Of a stretch of DNA of 41,765 nt, positions 1 through 7,870 are shown piece by piece. The DNA is from Domibacillus robiginosus (lineage in GTDB: Bacteria; Bacillota; Bacilli; Bacillales; Domibacillaceae), in assembly GCF_000966195.1 (NCBI RefSeq), contig NZ_LAHL01000069.1, positions 1-41,765 of the forward strand. The letters are read 5' to 3'. Both the position numbers and the translations under genes were made by a program. How positions within the stretch are numbered: the first letter of the stretch is position 1; each line of letters starts with the position of its first letter. The notes below the pieces were generated by a model, which was not told the DNA's origin, made no database searches, and saw only the letters and a program-made list of their open reading frames with translations.

Positions 1-14
1 GGAGATGCCGTTTT

Positions 15-434
15 TTATTTTACAATCATGACTGGACAGGTTACCCGTTTCATGACTTTATGGCTGACACTGCCGAGGACAAACTGCTGGAGATGATTAA
101 GTCCTCTGCTTCCGAGAATCACGAGATCGGCACTTTGGGCATTCGCATATTTTACAATGGCAGGCCCTGGTTCTCCTTCTCGTATCAAAACAGAATACGG
201 AATACCTTTTTCTTCAAAAAGAGCTTCGTGCCGGGCTAGTTTCTCCCGCCGCTCCCACTGGACGACCGTCATTCGCTCCTGCTGAAGCAAAGATCTTTTT
301 GATTCATCCATCCTTGGAACAAATATAATTGCAACACTGCAAGGACGGGAAGCATCTGCTAAAGCTGCCGCATGCTCGGCAGCCCGATAAGAATGTGCTG
401 AACCGTCAGCCGCCAAAATAATATGAGAATACAT
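15..434 (-). CDS. Universal stress protein (UspA family)
   Basis: Small cytoplasmic nucleotide-binding stress protein of the UspA family, 139 residues from the chosen start. The beta-strand start MYSHIILAADGS and the C-terminal GSRGLNHLQQFVLGSVS (the G-2x-G-9x-G-S ATP-binding motif) are both visible, so the ATP-binding subtype is likely. The open frame continues upstream to 491, but a GAGGAGG site lies 8 nt before the ATG at 434, and starting there gives a normal family N-terminus. An ATG at 440 is only 2 nt from the same site. It follows the CoA-disulfide reductase gene (stop at 452) by 17 nt and is probably co-transcribed with it and the small acetyltransferase, suggesting a redox or general stress unit. 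Specific ligand and role are unknown. Confidence 0.9.
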   Translation of the reverse strand: MYSHIILAADGSAHSYRAAEHAAALADASRPCSVAIIFVPRMDESKRSLLQQERMTVVQWERREKLARHEALFEEKGIPYSVLIREGEPGPAIVKYANAQSADLVILGSRGLNHLQQFVLGSVSHKVMKRVTCPVMIVK

Positions 435-451
435 ATACATGTCCTCCTCGC

Positions 452-1774
452 TTATGTGGCCCGGCGTGCCGCTTGCTGAATCGGATCCCACACACCGTTA
501 ACCGGCGGTGAATAGCTTAAATCAAGGTCCTCTATTTCCTCAATGGTCATCCTGTTAAACAGGGCAGCGGCCAGTACATCAATTCGCTTTTCGGCTCCTT
601 CCTGACCGATAGCCTGACCGCCGAGCAGCCGGCCTGAATGTGGATCATAGACAATTTTTACACGAAGCGGAGAAGCGGCCGGATAGTAGCCGGCTTTGTT
701 CCTCGCTTCCACTGTTGAGGATTTGTAAGCAATGCCGGCTTTGTGTGCTTCTTTTTCGGTTAAGCCCGTCGCTGCTGCAATGAGGTCGAAAAATTTAAAA
801 ACAGATGTGCCTGTGATGCCTTTAAAGGAACGGGTTCGGCCGATCATATTCAGTCCTGCAATTCTCCCCTGTTTGTTCGCGGTTGTGCCGAGCGGAATAT
901 AATCCGGTTTCTCTTTTACAAGATGAAAATGAGTTGCACAGTCACCGGCTGCATAAATGCTCGGTACAGAGGTCTCCATTCGATCATTTACGATGATGGC
1001 TCCGTTTTCGAGCATATGGATGCCTGTTTTCTTTAAAAAAGCTGTGTTGGGCCGAATGCCAACAGCTGCAATGACCGCATCCGCCCGGTGAGAGGCTTTG
1101 TCTGTCACCACTTTGTCCTTTTCAATCAGCTCAATTTGTTCGCCGGCTGATACAACTACGCCGTGCCGCTCTGCTTCCTGATGAAGCAGTTTAGCCATAT
1201 CCCTATCGAACATACTTGCAATATGGCTGCTTCTTTGAATAATTCGTACCCGTTTTCCGAGCCGGTGTATGTTTTCAGCCAGTTCAAGGCCGATATAACC
1301 CGCTCCAATGATAACAACTTCGTTTACTTCTTTTTCACTGAGCTTATTCATCAGGCGCTCCGTGTCAGGAATGGTTTTCACCACATGCACCATTTTCGTG
1401 CCGATGCCTTTCCACGTCGGCAAAACCGGGCTGGCACCGACTGCAATTAACAGCCGGTCGTAAGAGAGAGTAAAGGGTTCGCTCGTTTCATGATTGATGC
1501 CGGACACGACCCGTTTTTCTGCATCCACCGAGGTAGCTTCATGAAGGGTACGGGCATCAATGCCATATTTTGTCCGGAATGTTTCGACGCTTCTTGCGAT
1601 GAGCTCGTCTGTTGAAGGAATAAGCCCTCCGACTACGTAAGGCAGCCCGCACTGGCTGTAGGAATAAATCTGTCCTTTTTCAAGCACCGTAATCTGGGCT
1701 CCGCTGTCGTTACGGACTATTTGCATAGCCGCGCTCATGCCCGCTGCGTCTCCTCCAATAATTACATATTTCAT
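452..1774 (-). CDS. cdr: CoA-disulfide reductase / FAD-dependent pyridine nucleotide-disulfide oxidoreductase
   Basis: Flavoprotein of 440 residues that probably reduces CoA disulfide with NAD(P)H in the cytoplasm. The N-terminus has the FAD-binding GGDAAGMSAA. The single redox-active cysteine sits in SYSQCGLPYVVGG (about residue 43), the signature of CoADR and NADH oxidase relatives that use one Cys rather than a CxxxxC pair. A second dinucleotide site GAGYIGLELAE is near residue 157, and SIYAAGDCA is the second FAD motif. There is no C-terminal rhodanese domain, unlike the CoADR-RHD proteins. It overlaps the upstream GNAT gene by 4 nt (ATGA) and precedes the stress protein. NADH oxidase or polysulfide reductase activity cannot be excluded from sequence alone. 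Confidence 0.85.
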   Translation of the reverse strand: MKYVIIGGDAAGMSAAMQIVRNDSGAQITVLEKGQIYSYSQCGLPYVVGGLIPSTDELIARSVETFRTKYGIDARTLHEATSVDAEKRVVSGINHETSEPFTLSYDRLLIAVGASPVLPTWKGIGTKMVHVVKTIPDTERLMNKLSEKEVNEVVIIGAGYIGLELAENIHRLGKRVRIIQRSSHIASMFDRDMAKLLHQEAERHGVVVSAGEQIELIEKDKVVTDKASHRADAVIAAVGIRPNTAFLKKTGIHMLENGAIIVNDRMETSVPSIYAAGDCATHFHLVKEKPDYIPLGTTANKQGRIAGLNMIGRTRSFKGITGTSVFKFFDLIAAATGLTEKEAHKAGIAYKSSTVEARNKAGYYPAASPLRVKIVYDPHSGRLLGGQAIGQEGAEKRIDVLAAALFNRMTIEEIEDLDLSYSPPVNGVWDPIQQAARRAT

Positions 1775-2052
1775 GAAGACAGTGCATTCACGTCATCGTA
1801 TTTGCCGCCTCGTGCAAATTTTGCGACAACGTACGAACAGGAAGGAATGATTTTTAAGTTTTCTTTTCTAGCGTAGTCGGCAAGCGCATCCAGCAGCTGG
1901 CCGGCTACGCCACCGCCGCGAAGTTCGTTTGCTACATACGTATGATTGGCATTGATTTTACCCTCGCCGGCCGGAACGTATGTAATTTCTGCCACACGCT
2001 GACCGTTTTTCTCCATGTAAAAAATACCGTTCTCATGTTTAATCGGTTCCAT
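1771..2052 (-). CDS. Small GNAT-like N-acetyltransferase (YjdJ-type, about 93 aa)
   Basis: Compact acetyl-CoA-binding protein of the short GNAT branch (Acetyltransf_CG-like). The visible signature is the segment VANELRGGGVAGQLLDALADYARKE, which holds the R/G-x-x-G-x-G/A acetyl-CoA pyrophosphate loop, followed by LKIIPSCSYV. These roughly 90-residue proteins contain only the catalytic core, and their substrates are unknown. The open frame reaches a TTG at 2070, but the ATG at 2052 has GAAAGGGG 8 nt upstream, so I start there. Its stop overlaps the start of the reductase gene by 4 nt, pointing to translational coupling. Confidence 0.8.
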   Translation of the reverse strand: MEPIKHENGIFYMEKNGQRVAEITYVPAGEGKINANHTYVANELRGGGVAGQLLDALADYARKENLKIIPSCSYVVAKFARGGKYDDVNALSS

Positions 2053-2191
2053 TATCAAAACCCCTTTCAAGGATCTTCTCTATCAGTATACCCGGTTTAG
2101 GGGGATGTACTAACCTTTGAACAAGAATAAATCAATATGAATATGCTACAATATGGCTGTGACATTGACCTATTGAGAGGAGCTGCCGCAT

Positions 2192-2845
2192 ATGAAAGAA
2201 CCTTCAACCACACACGTATTTTCCAGGGGTGAGGAAATTGCCAACTCGATTACCCATGGAATTGGCGCCCTGCTCAGCATTGCTGCGCTTGTTCTACTGA
2301 TCGTTTTTTCGTCTATTTACGGAAATGGGTGGCATATAGCAGGATTTATGGTTTTTGGTATTACCATGCTGCTTTTATATTTGTCTTCTACACTTGTGCA
2401 TAGTTTTCCACAGGGAAAAGTAAAAAACTTGTTTGAAATTTTCGACCACGCCGCTATCTATTTGTTTATTGCCGGTACGTATACGCCATTTTTGTTTGTA
2501 GCTGTTCAGGGAGCACTTGGCTGGACTTTGTTTGGTCTCGTATGGGGAATGGCTGTTGCCGGTACTGTGTTTAAGTGCTTTTTTGTCAAACGTTTTGTTG
2601 GCGTATCGACGCTTTTGTATGTCGTGATGGGCTGGCTGATTGTGTTTGCCTGGGGTCCTCTAACCGTATTTTTATCACCAACGACATTGTCTTTTCTTGT
2701 GACAGGCGGCATTTTGTACACAGTGGGAGCAATTTTTTATGTATGGCGGGGGTTCCCGTATCATCATATGATCTGGCATTTGTTTGTACTTGCAGGAAGC
2801 GTCTTTCATTTTTTCGCCGTTCTTGGTCTTTTGCCAGAAGCGTAA
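2192..2845 (+). CDS. trhA: Hemolysin III family membrane protein (TrhA/YqfA, PAQR-like)
   Basis: Seven-helix membrane protein of 217 residues from the hemolysin III/PAQR superfamily; bacterial members have been linked to membrane lipid and energy homeostasis rather than haemolysis. Family residues are evident in order: THGIGALLS (about residue 23), STLVHSF (about 66), FEIFDHAAIYLFIAGTYTPF (about 82-101) and the C-terminal HHMIWHLFVLAGSVFHF. These Ser, Asp and His residues form the proposed metal site. AGAGGAG lies about 9 nt before the ATG. It is monocistronic, divergent from the acetyltransferase operon, and ends in a bidirectional terminator at 2847-2878. Confidence 0.9.
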   Translation: MKEPSTTHVFSRGEEIANSITHGIGALLSIAALVLLIVFSSIYGNGWHIAGFMVFGITMLLLYLSSTLVHSFPQGKVKNLFEIFDHAAIYLFIAGTYTPFLFVAVQGALGWTLFGLVWGMAVAGTVFKCFFVKRFVGVSTLLYVVMGWLIVFAWGPLTVFLSPTTLSFLVTGGILYTVGAIFYVWRGFPYHHMIWHLFVLAGSVFHFFAVLGLLPEA

Positions 2846-2846
2846 T

Positions 2847-2878
2847 AAAAGCTGTCCCGTTTACCGGAGACAGCTTTT
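2847..2878. terminator. Bidirectional rho-independent terminator between trhA and the TctC-like gene
   Basis: Arms AAAAGCTGTC (2847-2856) and GACAGCTTTT (2869-2878) are exact complements around a 12-nt loop, with A and T tracts on both sides. It serves the convergent genes trhA (+) and the binding-protein gene (-), whose stop codon falls in the stem. Confidence 0.85.
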
Positions 2879-3824
2879 ATTTTTGATTCATCATATAGCG
2901 GTACTTTTTCGTTTCGGATCGAAGCAAGGCATCTGTATCCGCGCTGTTTCGGTAAAAGTGCGTCCAGTGATTTTTCTTCAGCTCCTCCTTCCAGTAGGGA
3001 GAGGATTGAACAGCCGTTAAAAACTCGCTCCACCACTCCTGTTCCGCTTTCGTTAAATGGCCAGGCCCCATGACCCCGCGCCAGTGCGGGAATACCACAT
3101 CAATCCCCTGTTCCTTCCATGTTGGTACATCTGGCAGGTGATCAAGCCGCTTCGCCGAAGAAATGGCGATAATGCGGACATTTTGGTTTTCAGCAAAATC
3201 TTCCGACTGGGAGGAAGACAAAGAAGCTGCCGCAATTTCTCCCTGCTGGAGTGCCTGGATTAAAGAAGAGCCATCCGCATACCGGAAAAAGCGGAGAGAT
3301 GCCGCCGGAATTCCTTTTGTATGTGCCGCCTGCGCAAAAGCAATTTGATCATCATTGCCAAACTGCGGTTCAATGCCAATCGGATAACGGCCCGGGTTCT
3401 TTTGAAGCTTGTCCATTAAGTCGCCAATGGATGCTACAGAAGAATGATCTGCGACAATAACCGCCTGCCACTCGCTGGCCATTGTGGCCAGCGGCGTAAA
3501 ATCTTCATATCGAAGATTGCTATGGCCAAGCAGTTCATTTGTAAGCAGCAGGCTTGAAGTCATAGCAATTGTACTAGCATCCGATTTGTTTAACCGGGCC
3601 CACCCATCATTGCCGCCATCCCCTTCTTCATACACAATGTGAATGCTATTTTCGGTGAGCTGCTCTTTTTCTGCGACTGCTTTAATCGATTTGGCCAGTG
3701 CATCCCAGCCGCCATGGGGAGAGCCGGGCACGATAAAGGTAAGTGGCTGCTCTTCAAGCGGCACGGAAGAAGCCGAACAGCCCGCAGTTAGAAAAATCAG
3801 GAGGAGCACAACAAGACGCTTCAT
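2877..3824 (-). CDS. Tripartite tricarboxylate transporter (TctC/Bug) family substrate-binding lipoprotein
   Basis: Extracytoplasmic binding lipoprotein of 315 residues. The signal peptide ends in the lipobox LTAGC (Cys16). The start of the mature part, LTFIVPGSPHGGWDALAKSI, is typical of the TctC/Bug family that binds citrate and other carboxylates. No TctA or TctB membrane subunits are nearby, so it may act as a co-sensor or auxiliary for the CitMHS transporter rather than in a classical tripartite system. The B. subtilis citST-yflP-citM cluster has the same composition. The start overlaps the citT stop by 4 nt (ATGA), so it is the third gene of citS-citT-tctC. Ligand identity is inferred from context. 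Confidence 0.85.
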   Translation of the reverse strand: MKRLVVLLLIFLTAGCSASSVPLEEQPLTFIVPGSPHGGWDALAKSIKAVAEKEQLTENSIHIVYEEGDGGNDGWARLNKSDASTIAMTSSLLLTNELLGHSNLRYEDFTPLATMASEWQAVIVADHSSVASIGDLMDKLQKNPGRYPIGIEPQFGNDDQIAFAQAAHTKGIPAASLRFFRYADGSSLIQALQQGEIAAASLSSSQSEDFAENQNVRIIAISSAKRLDHLPDVPTWKEQGIDVVFPHWRGVMGPGHLTKAEQEWWSEFLTAVQSSPYWKEELKKNHWTHFYRNSADTDALLRSETKKYRYMMNQK

Positions 3825-4501
3825 GGTTCAACCTTGAAATAGCGGCGCTCAGGCCGCCCGACAATACCATATTCATGTTCCACCCGGCATTTTCCTACGG
3901 TAACAAGGTATTCGAGATAGCGGCGTGCAGTGGTACGTGAAGCCCCAATCCGGGTGCCCATTTCCTCAATGGATATACCGCTTGTGAGGCTTCCTAGCAC
4001 ATCGGATACCCGGTTTAGGGTCACACTGTCGATGCCTGTTGGAAGCTGGGCTGCCTGCAGAGAGGGCGAGACACTTCCTGAAAAATAAGCATCTACTACA
4101 TCCTGTGTCACCTGGCTTGTATCCGTCAACAGCTGTTTTTTCTTTTTATATTGATTCAAAACAGAGCTGAATTTCTCAAGTGAAACCGGCTTAATTAAAT
4201 AATGAAAAACGCCATAACGCAGTGCCTCTTCAAGCATTTCTTTTTCTGAAGCAGCCGTCACCATAATAATATCCGTTTTGGGGAACCGATTTTTAATAAT
4301 AGGAAGCAGCTCGGTGCCAAGCATGTCCGGCATATAAATATCAAGCAGCAGTACATCCACCCGTTTTTTTTCAAGCAGGGCGAGTGTATCTTCTGCATTG
4401 AGCGCTTTGCCTACAAGCATAAACCCGGTTAATTGCTTTAAAAATTCTTCTTGTATACTGGCAATACGAAAATCATCTTCCGCAATTGCAACGTGTATCA
4501 T
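3821..4501 (-). CDS. citT: Response regulator CitT (CitB/DcuR family)
   Basis: Response regulator of 226 residues. The receiver domain is N-terminal: acidic pocket AEDD, phospho-acceptor Asp54 in VLLLDIYMPDM, switch residue in MVTAAS, and conserved Lys in LIKPVSLEKF. After a linker comes a C-terminal winged helix-turn-helix (roughly residues 155-226, GISIEEMGTRIGASRTTARRYLEYL). This layout is that of the CitB/DcuR class that pairs with CitA/DcuS kinases. It overlaps the kinase gene (4498-4501) and the binding-protein gene (3821-3824) by 4 nt each. It probably activates the citrate transporter gene at 5886-7217; a candidate operator is listed at 7382-7398. Confidence 0.9.
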   Translation of the reverse strand: MIHVAIAEDDFRIASIQEEFLKQLTGFMLVGKALNAEDTLALLEKKRVDVLLLDIYMPDMLGTELLPIIKNRFPKTDIIMVTAASEKEMLEEALRYGVFHYLIKPVSLEKFSSVLNQYKKKKQLLTDTSQVTQDVVDAYFSGSVSPSLQAAQLPTGIDSVTLNRVSDVLGSLTSGISIEEMGTRIGASRTTARRYLEYLVTVGKCRVEHEYGIVGRPERRYFKVEP

Positions 4502-5781
4502 CCATGACCATCTCCTTTAAATGCATCCTTCGGTATGTAAACGGTGAAAACAGTGCCGCTCGGCTCATTCGGCAGCACTTCAATAAAGCCTCCGTATGTA
4601 TCAACGGCTTCTTTTACATTGTAGAGACCAAATCCTCGGTTGTCCCCCTTAGAAGAAACTCCTTTTTCAAATAGTGATTGAACCACCTGCTCATCAATGC
4701 CTGCCCCGTTATCAGTTACTTCAATGATTAACGTTGGGCTCGCATCCGTAATTAAAAAAGACACGCATGGCCGGGCTGTTTGCTTTACCGCTTCAAAAGC
4801 ATTATCAATTAAATTGCTGATAATGGTTAAAAGAGCATGCCCATCGATATGAGCCGGAACTCTTGAAAGCACACTTTCCTGTTCAATCGTGAAGGAAATT
4901 TTTTTTTCCGACGCTTTAGCCGTTTTGCCGAGCAGGACGGCTTGAACCAGATCATCTCCAATTTGTTTAAACACAATGTGCTGCTGAAGCGTTACGTTGT
5001 CTGCTTCCTTTTGAATAAAATCGAGTGCTGCTTCGTGGCGGCCCAGCTGCAAAAGACCCGATAAAACATATAGCTTGTTCATAAACTCGTGCGTTTGAGC
5101 GCGAAGTTCATCAGAATAAAGCCGCATTTCATCAATGGTTTTTTTATACATAGCGGCAATTTTAACAGGCTCAAATCCAAGTGTATCAGATAAAATGCTC
5201 CTCGTGAGCCACAATCCGCCAGCGATTCCTACCAAAAGCGCAAATGCAGCGGCCAGCAGGATGTTGCCTGTTTGAGAAGCGATTTGAGCGGCAATAGATT
5301 TCTTGGAAAATTCCACAGATACCGTACCGATCACTTCTGAATGGCTGCCTGCCGCTTGAACAATCGGTGCTTTTCCAATAATTGCCTCACCATCTGTTCC
5401 TTCTTCCTCTACCGTGTAGGAGCCTCCATAAATAAGTGAACGGCTGTTTGATTTATGAAGCGGCTTTGCTCTGTCGAAGGTAGATAGAACGGTTCCGTTT
5501 CTGCCTGTTATGGAGATTGACTGCGCAGCCGTTCTTTCCTGAATGTGCTTTAAAACCGGGAGAAGTGTATCAGACTTGCTGCGGTCGCTTAAAAAAGCAC
5601 TGGTCTCCGGCATAAAAGAAATGGTCTGGGCGGTCTGCAGAGAAAGCCGGTGCACCTGGTCGGCGGTGTGTTTGGCCTGGATGGAATAAAAGACCGCGGA
5701 CATGCCGGCTACGATAAAAAAAAGCAAACAAAAAACAAGCGTAAAAATTTTCGTGCGAAGCGGCACGGTTTTTCTTTTCAT
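4498..5781 (-). CDS. citS: Sensor histidine kinase CitS (CitA/DcuS family), apparently lacking the cytoplasmic PAS domain
   Basis: Membrane sensor kinase of 427 residues. TM1 is near residues 11-33, an extracytoplasmic Cache/PASp-like sensor spans about 34-170, and TM2 about 173-193. The cytoplasmic part has the His box RAQTHEFMNKL (His231), N box ISNLIDNAFEAV, G1 DNGAGID and G2 RGFGLYNV. In this family the TM2-proximal LGxEP-x-xIA element leads into a PAS domain of roughly 100 residues before the His box. Here LGFEPVKIAAMYKKTIDEMR runs almost straight into the His box, so that PAS domain appears absent; B. subtilis CitS is over 100 residues longer. The upstream frame reaches 5952, but AGGAG precedes the ATG at 5781 and gives a normal N-terminus. 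Confidence 0.88.
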   Translation of the reverse strand: MKRKTVPLRTKIFTLVFCLLFFIVAGMSAVFYSIQAKHTADQVHRLSLQTAQTISFMPETSAFLSDRSKSDTLLPVLKHIQERTAAQSISITGRNGTVLSTFDRAKPLHKSNSRSLIYGGSYTVEEEGTDGEAIIGKAPIVQAAGSHSEVIGTVSVEFSKKSIAAQIASQTGNILLAAAFALLVGIAGGLWLTRSILSDTLGFEPVKIAAMYKKTIDEMRLYSDELRAQTHEFMNKLYVLSGLLQLGRHEAALDFIQKEADNVTLQQHIVFKQIGDDLVQAVLLGKTAKASEKKISFTIEQESVLSRVPAHIDGHALLTIISNLIDNAFEAVKQTARPCVSFLITDASPTLIIEVTDNGAGIDEQVVQSLFEKGVSSKGDNRGFGLYNVKEAVDTYGGFIEVLPNEPSGTVFTVYIPKDAFKGDGHG

Positions 5782-5842
5782 GTGAGCTCCTATCTTCTTT
5801 TTATCAAATTGTACGAAAAAACAGGACGGAATAAAAGAAAAA

Positions 5843-5873
5843 ATCCTGGATTCAGATAGAACGGATCCAGGAT
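5843..5873 (-). terminator. Rho-independent terminator of the citM gene
   Basis: On the minus strand the arms ATCCTGGAT and ATCCAGGAT (9 bp exact, 13-nt loop) are followed by TTTTTCTTTT. It lies just after the citM stop codon and before citS, so citM and citST are largely separate transcription units. Confidence 0.85.
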
Positions 5874-5885
5874 GTTTCTCGTTTT

Positions 5886-7217
5886 TTATAAAGAGATGAC
5901 GCCAAGCAGGACGGCTGCAATCGTCATAACAACTGTTGTTCCAACTGTCCAAAGAATAGTAAAGCGCTGATACTGTCCAAAATCTACTTTTGCCATACCA
6001 ACAAGCAGGTAGGTAGAAGCAACAAGCGGGCTTAGCAAGTGAACCGGCTGGCCTAAAAGTGAAGCACGGCCGATCTCAGCAGCATTGATCCCATAATTGG
6101 AAGCCGCTTCGGCAATAATAGGCAGAACGCCGAAATAGTATGCATCATTAGACATGAAAAATGTAAGCGGCATACTTGTAATGGAAGTGATAACCGGCAA
6201 ATGAGGCCCCATGGAGTCTGGAATAATGGCTACAAGACTGTTTGCCATGGCATCGACCATTTCTGTTCCGGATAAAATACCTGTAAAGATACCTGCTGCG
6301 AACACAAGAGATACAACAGCCAGCACATTTCCTGCGTGTGCAGCAATCCGTTCTTTTTGACTGGCGACCTTCGGATAGTTTACCGTGATAGCAATCGCAA
6401 AAGCGAGCATAAACAGGATTGGCAGCGGCATTATGCCTAAAATCAGCATTACCATAAGAGCAACCGTCAATGCAAAGTTAAACCAAAGAAGCTTTGGGCG
6501 TTTCCATTTTGCATCTTCTTCTGAAACAGCAGCTGTTCCGAAAAACGTTAAATAGCTTTTTCCTTCGGCCGGCTGATTTAGTTCTTCCATTGAAAGAACA
6601 CCAAGGCGTTTCCGTTCTTTTTTCCCCATCCAGTAAGCAGCGCCAATGACCCAAAGAGCACCTGCGACCATAACTGGGATAAGCGGGTTGAACAAATCCT
6701 GCATATCAAGACTTAACGCACTTGCTGCACGAGCGGTTGGACCGCCCCAAGGTGTTAAGTTTGTAACACCGCAGGCCATTAGAGCAACTGCCGGTAGAAT
6801 AAGCGGATTCATTTTTAAGCGCTGATAAAGCGGCAGCATCGCCGAAATGGTAATCATGTATGTCGTGGTACCATCTCCATCCAATGAAACGATCATCGCC
6901 AGTACAGCTGTACCGACTACAATTTTCATTGGATCTCCTTTAACCGCTTTTAAGATTTTTCCGACAACAGGGTCGAACAAACCGGCATCAATCATAATAC
7001 CGAAGTAAAGAATTGCAAACATCAGCATTACACCTGTTGGTGCCAGATCGGTAATACCGGTTAACGCCATTTCACCAAGTTCAGACCCAAACCCTGCGAA
7101 AAGTGCAAATGCAGCCGGGACAATCATAAGGGCGATCAATGCGGATAATTTTCCGCTCATAATCAGATACATAAAAACAGCTACCATAGAAAAACCGAGT
7201 ATGGCGAGCATTGTCAT
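5886..7217 (-). CDS. citM: CitMHS family citrate:cation symporter
   Basis: Polytopic membrane transporter of 443 residues (B. subtilis CitM is of similar size). CitMHS proteins import citrate complexed with divalent metals together with protons. Family signatures are visible: the N-terminal hydrophobic MLAILGFSMVAVFMYLIMSGKLSALIALMIVP, the conserved segment VSLDGDGTTTYMITISAMLPLY, and LTPWGGPTARAA in the middle. The frame reaches 7376, but AAGGAG 9 nt before the ATG at 7217 fixes the start, and the upstream translation is AT-rich non-coding sequence. It ends in its own terminator before citS. The long AT-rich leader (7218-7400) holds a cre-like site and a dyad, consistent with catabolite repression and CitT activation as known for citM. 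Confidence 0.93.
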   Translation of the reverse strand: MTMLAILGFSMVAVFMYLIMSGKLSALIALMIVPAAFALFAGFGSELGEMALTGITDLAPTGVMLMFAILYFGIMIDAGLFDPVVGKILKAVKGDPMKIVVGTAVLAMIVSLDGDGTTTYMITISAMLPLYQRLKMNPLILPAVALMACGVTNLTPWGGPTARAASALSLDMQDLFNPLIPVMVAGALWVIGAAYWMGKKERKRLGVLSMEELNQPAEGKSYLTFFGTAAVSEEDAKWKRPKLLWFNFALTVALMVMLILGIMPLPILFMLAFAIAITVNYPKVASQKERIAAHAGNVLAVVSLVFAAGIFTGILSGTEMVDAMANSLVAIIPDSMGPHLPVITSITSMPLTFFMSNDAYYFGVLPIIAEAASNYGINAAEIGRASLLGQPVHLLSPLVASTYLLVGMAKVDFGQYQRFTILWTVGTTVVMTIAAVLLGVISL

Positions 7218-7268
7218 AGAAACACACTCCTTCTTTATTTTTGTCGTTTTTTGTTTTTCCACTTTTAT

Positions 7269-7282
7269 TGAAAACGCTTTAT
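7269..7282. promoter_or_regulatory. Candidate cre (CcpA) site upstream of citM
   Basis: TGAAAACGCTTTAT matches 12 of 14 positions of the cre consensus TGWAANCGNTNWCA. It lies about 50-65 nt before the citM start codon. CcpA control of citM is established in B. subtilis, so the position fits, but this AT-rich leader contains other AAAACG-like words and chance matches are possible. Confidence 0.45.
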
Positions 7283-7381
7283 TAATAAACAATTTAAATA
7301 AATTCAGCGAAAACGTATATAAAAAGAAAAATAAAAACGTTTTATTCTTAAAATAGATTGTGTTCATAAAATCCAAAACAC

Positions 7382-7398
7382 ATTACTTGTGAAGTAAT
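7382..7398. promoter_or_regulatory. 7-bp dyad upstream of citM, candidate regulator operator
   Basis: ATTACTT-GTG-AAGTAAT is a perfect 7-bp inverted repeat with a 3-nt centre. It lies after the rtp terminator and about 165 nt upstream of the citM start. It has no following T-run of its own, so it looks like a protein-binding dyad. CitT is the obvious candidate, but this is inference. Confidence 0.4.
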
Positions 7399-7431
7399 AA
7401 AAAAATACCCGCCTTTTTAATGGAAGCGGGT
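7399..7431 (-). terminator. Rho-independent terminator of rtp
   Basis: On the minus strand the arms ACCCGC (7431-7426) and GCGGGT (7412-7407) are separated by 13 nt and followed by a run of T. It is about 20 nt downstream of the rtp stop codon. Confidence 0.75.
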
Positions 7432-7444
7432 GTAAACGTTTAAA
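7431..7444. promoter_or_regulatory. cre-like palindrome just after rtp
   Basis: TGTAAACGTTTAAA matches 13 of 14 cre consensus positions. It lies between the rtp stop and the rtp terminator, abutting the terminator stem. It could be a roadblock or a distal cre for citM, but no function is established. Confidence 0.35.
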
Positions 7445-7451
7445 ATATAGT

Positions 7452-7811
7452 TTAATAAACATCCTCCAGGGCTTTGCGCAACAGGGACATGCTGCGGTCA
7501 AGATCTGTTTTTACTTGTTTTTTATATAACTTTGCTTTTTCATAATCGGCAAACTGATAAATGACAATTTCTTTGTATTTCGCGCCTTCCTGTACTTTCT
7601 TTTCCCGTTTTAAAATACCATCATCAATTAATTCATGAAGAGAACGGTAGATTTCGGAATGGTTTGGCTCGTATCCAAATGCGTTAAATGACGCTTTTAA
7701 TTCATCCATTGCCTGCATGCCGTACATCTTATGTTCTTCTACAAAACGAATCATGTATAGCTTCAAAAAAGCACGCTGTTTGATTAAAAACTTCCCTTCA
7801 CCTCTGGGCAT
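7452..7811 (-). CDS. rtp: Replication terminator protein Rtp
   Basis: Winged-helix DNA-binding protein of 119 residues (B. subtilis Rtp has 122). Dimers bind asymmetric Ter sites and block replication forks arriving from one side. I recognise close similarity to B. subtilis Rtp along its length: FLIKQRAFLKLYMI near the N-terminus, then EPNHSEIYRSLHELIDDGILKREKKVQEGAKYKEIVIYQF covering the recognition helix and wing, then the dimerisation helix YEKAKLYKKQVKTDLDRSMSLLRKALEDVY. A generic PadR-like regulator shares the fold but not these residues. AAAGG lies about 10 nt before the ATG at 7811. The B. subtilis gene is autoregulated by Ter sites next to its start, and a Ter-like sequence lies just upstream here (7871-7894). 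Confidence 0.92.
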   Translation of the reverse strand: MPRGEGKFLIKQRAFLKLYMIRFVEEHKMYGMQAMDELKASFNAFGYEPNHSEIYRSLHELIDDGILKREKKVQEGAKYKEIVIYQFADYEKAKLYKKQVKTDLDRSMSLLRKALEDVY

Positions 7812-7870
7812 TTTTTCACGACCTTTTTTTCTTTTATTTTAATGTTTTATTTTTTAAATGTCAAATTTGA

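Noticed and set aside
2104-2119. ATGTACTAA word resembling part of the B. subtilis Ter consensus
   Set aside because: The preceding B-half does not fit and the AAAT part is missing; it lies in the GNAT/trhA promoter region.
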